Origin: Legionellales bacterium UBA5158
GTDB taxonomy: Bacteria; Pseudomonadota; Gammaproteobacteria; DSM-16500
Reading direction: 5' to 3'
Assembly: GCA_002413665.1 (NCBI GenBank)
Contig: DHXK01000199.1
Location: 10,676 to 20,898 of the forward strand
DNA length: 10,223 bases
Shown: positions 6,520 to 10,223 of the stretch, one piece after another
How the letters are laid out: each line of letters begins with the position of its first letter
Position numbering within the stretch: the first letter of the stretch is position 1
Notes under the pieces: model-generated
Told to the model about the DNA's origin: nothing
The model's database searches: none
What the model saw: the letters and a program-made list of their open reading frames with translations, nothing else
Translations under genes and position numbers: made by a program

Positions 6520-8117
6520 AAATTGCAGTTAAACTTATCAAGCTATTATCTCAATCTCAATATAAGCGTTTTTTAGCTGCATTACAATTTCCAGAGCAAG
6601 CACAGCAACGTGTATTTCGTGATATCACAGAAAATCTTTCTCAAAGCCAATATGGTATTGCACTAAAAATAAAAAAAAATATTAGCTATGCTATTTTTAA
6701 AAAGTTTGTTCCTATTATAAGTTACGATGAGCTTATACCATGGATTGAACAAGCAAAACACGGAAAAGAAAATATATTAACTCCGCACAAAATAAATTTC
6801 TTTGAAAAAACTTCAGGCAGCAGTGCAGCAGCTAAGTATATTCCATACAATAAGCTGTTATTGAATTCATTTAATAATATGTTTCGTATTTGGTCTTATG
6901 ATCTTTTATCGTATGGACCAAAGTTCAAAACCGGGAGATTTTTTATGAGTATCTCTCCTGCTTTAAGTAATGAAAAATTTACAGTGGGTAATATCCCAAT
7001 TGGACTTGAAGATGATAGCCATTATTTAAAAAATATTTGGCGTGAGCTTGTAAAGCCATTTCTTGTTTGCCCTCCACATATAACTGATATAAACAATATT
7101 AATGAATTTCGTTATTTGTTAGCCGCCACCTTATTGGCTGAGGAAGAATTAGAAATTATTTCAATTTGGAATCCCACTTATCTGCTTATTATAATCGATA
7201 CTATTAATCATAATCGTGAAGATCTAATTAGAGATTTATCTAAAGGCTATATTAAGGAAAAAGATTATCATTATGCTTTTCCAGCTTTATCAATTAAGCG
7301 ATTAGAGTTATTAAGAAAACCAAGTATTTCATGGCATGAGCTATGGCCAAATTTAATATTCATATCATGCTGGACATCGAGTACATCTGTGTCTTCAGCA
7401 AAAAAAATTAAAGAATTATTTCCTGATATTTTTATTCAAGGAAAAGGATTATTAGCAACAGAAGCGCCTATGACATTACCTTTAATCGGAACCTTAGGTT
7501 ATCTACCAATACTGAATGAAGTTTTTTTTGAATTTAAGGATAGAGCAGGGGATATTCTTTTATTACATCAATTGTCTATTGGTGAATCCTATGAGCTTAT
7601 TATAAGTCAAAAATCAGGTTTTTATCGATATTGCATAGGTGATGTTGTTCGTGTTGTTGGCATAAAAAATAAAACACCTAGTTTTGAGTTTATAGGCAGA
7701 ATAAATAATACCTGTGATATGGTGGATGAGAAATTAACCGAAGTTTTTGTATTGGGAGTACTGCAGTGTATCATAAAATGTGATGATATATTTTTTATGT
7801 TAGTACCACTGATAGATGAAAATGGGTTTGGGTCTTACCTTTTACTTTCAGAACCGGGTCATACTATCAATAGTGAAATTCTTGATGTGGGTTTATCAGA
7901 AAGTCATCATTACCATAATGCTCGTCTCTTAGGTCAGCTAAGGCAATCAAAAATTATGATAGCGCCAAATATGGGTAATCTTGTTCAAGATTTTTTAATT
8001 TCTCAGGGTATGAAGTGGGGCAATATAAAAGATAAAGTTTTTCTCACAGATATACTGTTGGCTAAGCAGTTAATAGAATATGTGACTACACGCATTGTGC
8101 TGATGAATATGGTGTAA
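6501..8117 (+). CDS. GH3-family acyl-adenylating amide synthetase
   Basis: This 538-residue protein belongs to the GH3 family, ATP-dependent enzymes that adenylate a carboxylic acid and pass the acyl group to an amine; the plant members conjugate auxin and jasmonate to amino acids. The phosphate-binding loop reads TSGSSAAAKYIPY (104-116), the mid motif is GLLATEAP (316-323), and YRYCIGDVVRVVG (375-387) is the conserved nucleotide-binding motif near the hinge; MVDEKLTE (407-414) follows. All lie in family order and the length is typical. The start is a GTG with AAGGGA upstream and overlaps the acyltransferase gene by 19 bp. It is the last gene of the operon and the best indicator that the pathway ends in, or passes through, an activated acid. 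Its final 32 bp overlap the convergent gene on the other strand. Confidence 0.9.
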   Translation: MSSWRVKIAVKLIKLLSQSQYKRFLAALQFPEQAQQRVFRDITENLSQSQYGIALKIKKNISYAIFKKFVPIISYDELIPWIEQAKHGKENILTPHKINFFEKTSGSSAAAKYIPYNKLLLNSFNNMFRIWSYDLLSYGPKFKTGRFFMSISPALSNEKFTVGNIPIGLEDDSHYLKNIWRELVKPFLVCPPHITDINNINEFRYLLAATLLAEEELEIISIWNPTYLLIIIDTINHNREDLIRDLSKGYIKEKDYHYAFPALSIKRLELLRKPSISWHELWPNLIFISCWTSSTSVSSAKKIKELFPDIFIQGKGLLATEAPMTLPLIGTLGYLPILNEVFFEFKDRAGDILLLHQLSIGESYELIISQKSGFYRYCIGDVVRVVGIKNKTPSFEFIGRINNTCDMVDEKLTEVFVLGVLQCIIKCDDIFFMLVPLIDENGFGSYLLLSEPGHTINSEILDVGLSESHHYHNARLLGQLRQSKIMIAPNMGNLVQDFLISQGMKWGNIKDKVFLTDILLAKQLIEYVTTRIVLMNMV

Positions 8118-9009
8118 ACATTTTTTTCGCATTCAGATGATCAATAAATTTTTCACAACCAGGAATTGACATTAATTGTTTTAATATTTTAAGTTTTATG
8201 GCGGCTGTTTTAGGGCCAGATAACTGTTCAATTAGCAGGATTTTTTCTGCATTATTTAATCCACCTAATACAAATTCAACATGAGAAACAACAGCCAGTG
8301 GTCCTACTCTTACCATCTCAAGAAAAGAAGCTAGACTATCCTGGATAAAATTTCTTTGTGCAGAGGAAAGTTTTTCGGGTTTAAATAAAATGGTTCCTGT
8401 TTTGTGATGTAATGCTTCATCACGAACAATATCTGCAAGCAATTTTTTTAAATGCGTATTCTGACAATGCTGAGATAAATCCTTGTAGTGATGTAATCCC
8501 CAGCCCTCTAATATGACTTGCAAGAGATACATCAAACAACTCGAATCACCTTGTTGTATTAGTTCGGTTAAATAAATTAAGAATTCACCTTTCGGTTGTG
8601 TTCTGTACTCTTGAGTAACGTAAGGTGTTATCCATTGCAAATGAGTTGCTTCATCTGAACCAATTAAACTGTATGTTTGTGCGACTTCAGTGGTGTCAGC
8701 TAATAAAACCATTTTTGCGCAATAGGCTAACCCAGATTTTTCTATAAAATAAGCTTCGCGTAACAGATGATTGCTGCACTCAGTTAAAATCTTGATTCGC
8801 TGGTGTTCGTTGCAGTTGTTAAATAATGAGCTTTTATGTAATCCAAAAAATTCTGCTGGCCAGTAATGTTGTAGCTCCGTATTGAAGTAATGTTTCTCTC
8901 TGCCTAATCGTTTCAATTTACCCGATAAAATTTTTATTAAATCTTTGTTATTCTCTGTGTGTGAGGCAGACAGACTCCTCTCTATATTCATAAAATTTTT
9001 TATGTTCAT
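8086..9009 (-). CDS. Ferritin-like diiron protein
   Basis: This 307-residue protein is a four-helix-bundle candidate with a full set of diiron ligands: E85 or E90 (LREAYFIEKSG), E120-x2-H123 (DEATH), E168 (ILEGWG) and E198-x2-H201 (DEALHH). The two E-x2-H motifs 78 residues apart, each paired with an upstream Glu, are typical of ferritin-like oxygenases and oxidases rather than iron-storage ferritins. The C-terminal 90 residues form additional helices. It probably activates O2 on a small molecule or acyl substrate of the cluster. Its ATG overlaps the SDR stop (ATGA), so it is the third gene of the leftward operon. No clear Shine-Dalgarno precedes the ATG; M7 is an alternative start. The 3' end overlaps the GH3 gene tail-to-tail. 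Confidence 0.75.
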   Translation of the reverse strand: MNIKNFMNIERSLSASHTENNKDLIKILSGKLKRLGREKHYFNTELQHYWPAEFFGLHKSSLFNNCNEHQRIKILTECSNHLLREAYFIEKSGLAYCAKMVLLADTTEVAQTYSLIGSDEATHLQWITPYVTQEYRTQPKGEFLIYLTELIQQGDSSCLMYLLQVILEGWGLHHYKDLSQHCQNTHLKKLLADIVRDEALHHKTGTILFKPEKLSSAQRNFIQDSLASFLEMVRVGPLAVVSHVEFVLGGLNNAEKILLIEQLSGPKTAAIKLKILKQLMSIPGCEKFIDHLNAKKMFTPYSSAQCV

Positions 9010-9848
9010 GGAGAAACCAAAAAGATGCGCTTAAAAAAGTGATGCATTAATTTATTGAATAAAAAAGACGGCATGCAGCGCTTCACTAAATGCAAAATAT
9101 TCGCATCATATCCTAGCTTTGTTCGTAATGGCATGTGAGGCATATTAAGTAGTTTGACTACACAACTTGCGATTTTTTCAGATGATCCTTTTTTCTTTGC
9201 TATTAATGTTTCTCTAAATTTTACAAAATTATTTTTCTGTAGTTGATACTTACTTAAATCATTTTTCAAGGGTGACAAAATTGCATTTATTCCAAAGTTA
9301 GTGCTATGAACCCCAGGTTGTATTAAAGTAACCTGTACTTCATGAGGTGTTAATTCATAGTAGAGTGATTCGGTAAATCCTTCTAATGCAAATTTACTAG
9401 CGACATAAAGACTTTGTAAAGGAAAGGCTAAATAACCTAATAATGAAGATATATTGATAATCCTACCTTTGGTTTTGCGTAAAAAAGGCAAACACATTTT
9501 TGTTAAAAAAATTACCCCAAATAAGTTTACTTCAAGTTGATGTCGAATTTGTTCTTCAGTTAACTCTTCTAAGGGTCCAAATAAACCATAGCCTGCATTA
9601 TTAATCAAACAATCTAAATTTCCATTGAGTTCATTAGCAATGTATTCCTGGATGGATAGTCTATCTAATTCATTAGTTACGTCTAGAGGTAGGATCATTA
9701 ATTCGCTGTGCGTCAATTTTGTTAATTCAACACTACTATCAATGTTGCGTGCTGTTGCGATAACTCTCCATCCATCTTGCAAAAGTGCTTTAGTGATGCT
9801 GAGCCCAAACCCTGATGAGCAGCCTGTAATTAATACGGTTTTTTTCAT
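9006..9848 (-). CDS. Classical short-chain dehydrogenase/reductase
   Basis: This 280-residue SDR has every classical motif: the Rossmann glycine motif T8-G-x3-SGFG (TGCSSGFG), NNAG at 83-86, S134/S135 in ISSLLGY, and the catalytic Y148-x3-K152 (YVASK). R34 in ATAR after the second strand suggests NADP(H) over NAD(H). It would interconvert an alcohol and a ketone, for example on a position hydroxylated by one of the oxygenases. The start has a strong GGAGG seven bases upstream. It overlaps the Rieske gene before it and the ferritin-like gene after it by ATGA junctions. It is not of the extended 3-beta-hydroxysteroid dehydrogenase type. Substrate unknown. Confidence 0.92.
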   Translation of the reverse strand: MKKTVLITGCSSGFGLSITKALLQDGWRVIATARNIDSSVELTKLTHSELMILPLDVTNELDRLSIQEYIANELNGNLDCLINNAGYGLFGPLEELTEEQIRHQLEVNLFGVIFLTKMCLPFLRKTKGRIINISSLLGYLAFPLQSLYVASKFALEGFTESLYYELTPHEVQVTLIQPGVHSTNFGINAILSPLKNDLSKYQLQKNNFVKFRETLIAKKKGSSEKIASCVVKLLNMPHMPLRTKLGYDANILHLVKRCMPSFLFNKLMHHFFKRIFLVSP

Positions 9849-10223
9849 AAAACTGCCTCCGGTATGGATGTTTCTTTTTTCTTATTATGCCAATTAACTA
9901 AAGTTTGTTGTTCTAGATGTTTTATAAAAAATATCACAGCTCGGTCAGCTGAAATTGGGGTTTTGAAATTAAATTGTATGGTTTGGAATATCCGTGTGTC
10001 ACCTATCGCAAAATAAAGTCCGGCAAGTTTAGTTAAAAATAAAATGAAAGTGTTGTATAGCTTACCAAAAATCCCTTTTCGATATTTAGTAAAGACAATA
10101 GTCTGACCCTCTGTCTTACCATCTTCTGTTTGTCGCAAAGCAAACATTAAATGCAAGTGTAAAAAATCTGGACCAAATGTCACAAAACCAAAATGACCAT
10201 ACCAATAACTTAATGTATAAGTG
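9845..10223 (-). CDS. Rieske-type oxygenase, C-terminal catalytic part (5' end outside window)
   Basis: The frame is open to the right edge of the window, so this is the C-terminal part (about 125 residues) of a longer protein; a GTG at 10183 is internal, because the preceding residues (SYWYGHFGFV) continue the domain. The Rieske cluster motif is not visible. The assignment comes from its match to the C-terminal domain of the oxygenase at 1501-2553: both have a basic RKG turn, then a hydrophobic helix, then an Asp exactly 25 residues after that Gly (IGDTRIFQ here, AEDGKVYE there), then PIS and a short helix with FI.. near the end. That Asp is the candidate third ligand of the catalytic iron. 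The TGA stop overlaps the SDR start (ATGA). It may be the first gene of the leftward operon or follow others outside the window. Confidence 0.72.
   Translation of the reverse strand, partial: TYTLSYWYGHFGFVTFGPDFLHLHLMFALRQTEDGKTEGQTIVFTKYRKGIFGKLYNTFILFLTKLAGLYFAIGDTRIFQTIQFNFKTPISADRAVIFFIKHLEQQTLVNWHNKKKETSIPEAVL
9856..9860 (-). promoter_or_regulatory. Strong Shine-Dalgarno of the SDR gene
   Basis: GGAGG on the minus strand, seven bases before the SDR ATG and inside the 3' end of the Rieske gene. It is the best ribosome binding site in the window and supports the start at 9848 despite the 4-bp gene overlap. Confidence 0.75.

Noticed and set aside
8086..9009. Iron-storage ferritin or bacterioferritin
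   Set aside because: 307 residues is much too long, and the gene is embedded in an oxygenase operon; the ligand pattern fits a diiron enzyme.
9845..10183. Small stand-alone gene starting at the GTG at 10183
   Set aside because: The frame stays open to the window edge and the upstream residues continue the Rieske catalytic domain, so it is the end of a larger gene.
1501..10223. Defence island, phage, CRISPR or toxin-antitoxin system
   Set aside because: No spaced direct repeats, integrase, transposase, nuclease-helicase pair or tRNA attachment site is visible; all genes from 1501 on have metabolic motifs.

Overview
The window is AT-rich DNA that most resembles a low-GC gammaproteobacterium. 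The left edge carries the C-terminal end of a DbpA-type DEAD-box RNA helicase, and an inverted repeat of a kind dispersed in gammaproteobacterial genomes lies nearby. A Legionellales-type host (Legionella or Coxiella relatives) is my guess from gene style and base composition, not something the sequence proves.

Layout. Positions 1-1373 hold ordinary or orphan genes on the + strand: the dbpA 3' end, an RNase H-fold protein whose last 12 codons and stop come from an inverted-repeat element (759-837), and an unrecognised 163-residue helical protein. From 1501 to 8117 there is a compact + strand operon of seven genes: a Rieske oxygenase, a membrane fatty acid hydroxylase/sterol desaturase family protein, an AurF-like diiron oxygenase, a plant-type [2Fe-2S] ferredoxin, a second Rieske oxygenase of another subtype, a membrane-anchored hexapeptide-repeat acyltransferase and a GH3-family acyl-adenylating enzyme. 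Four of the last junctions are 5 bp apart or overlapping. A second operon on the - strand runs in from the right edge: a third Rieske oxygenase (C-terminal part only), a classical SDR and a ferritin-like diiron protein. These three genes overlap by ATGA junctions. The two operons converge, and their last genes overlap by 32 bp at 8086-8117.

How the genes may work together. Positions 1501-10223 look like an uncharacterised biosynthetic or tailoring cluster. It holds six predicted non-heme-iron O2-activating proteins of four architectures (three Rieske, one AurF-like, one ferritin-like, one membrane histidine-box), one dedicated ferredoxin, an alcohol/ketone oxidoreductase and two enzymes of acyl transfer or acyl activation. 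A plausible reading is successive oxidation of a hydrophobic scaffold followed by amide or ester formation via GH3 and the acyltransferase. No scaffold-forming synthase (PKS, NRPS, terpene cyclase) and no ferredoxin reductase lie in the window, so the product cannot be named. The cluster continues beyond the right edge.
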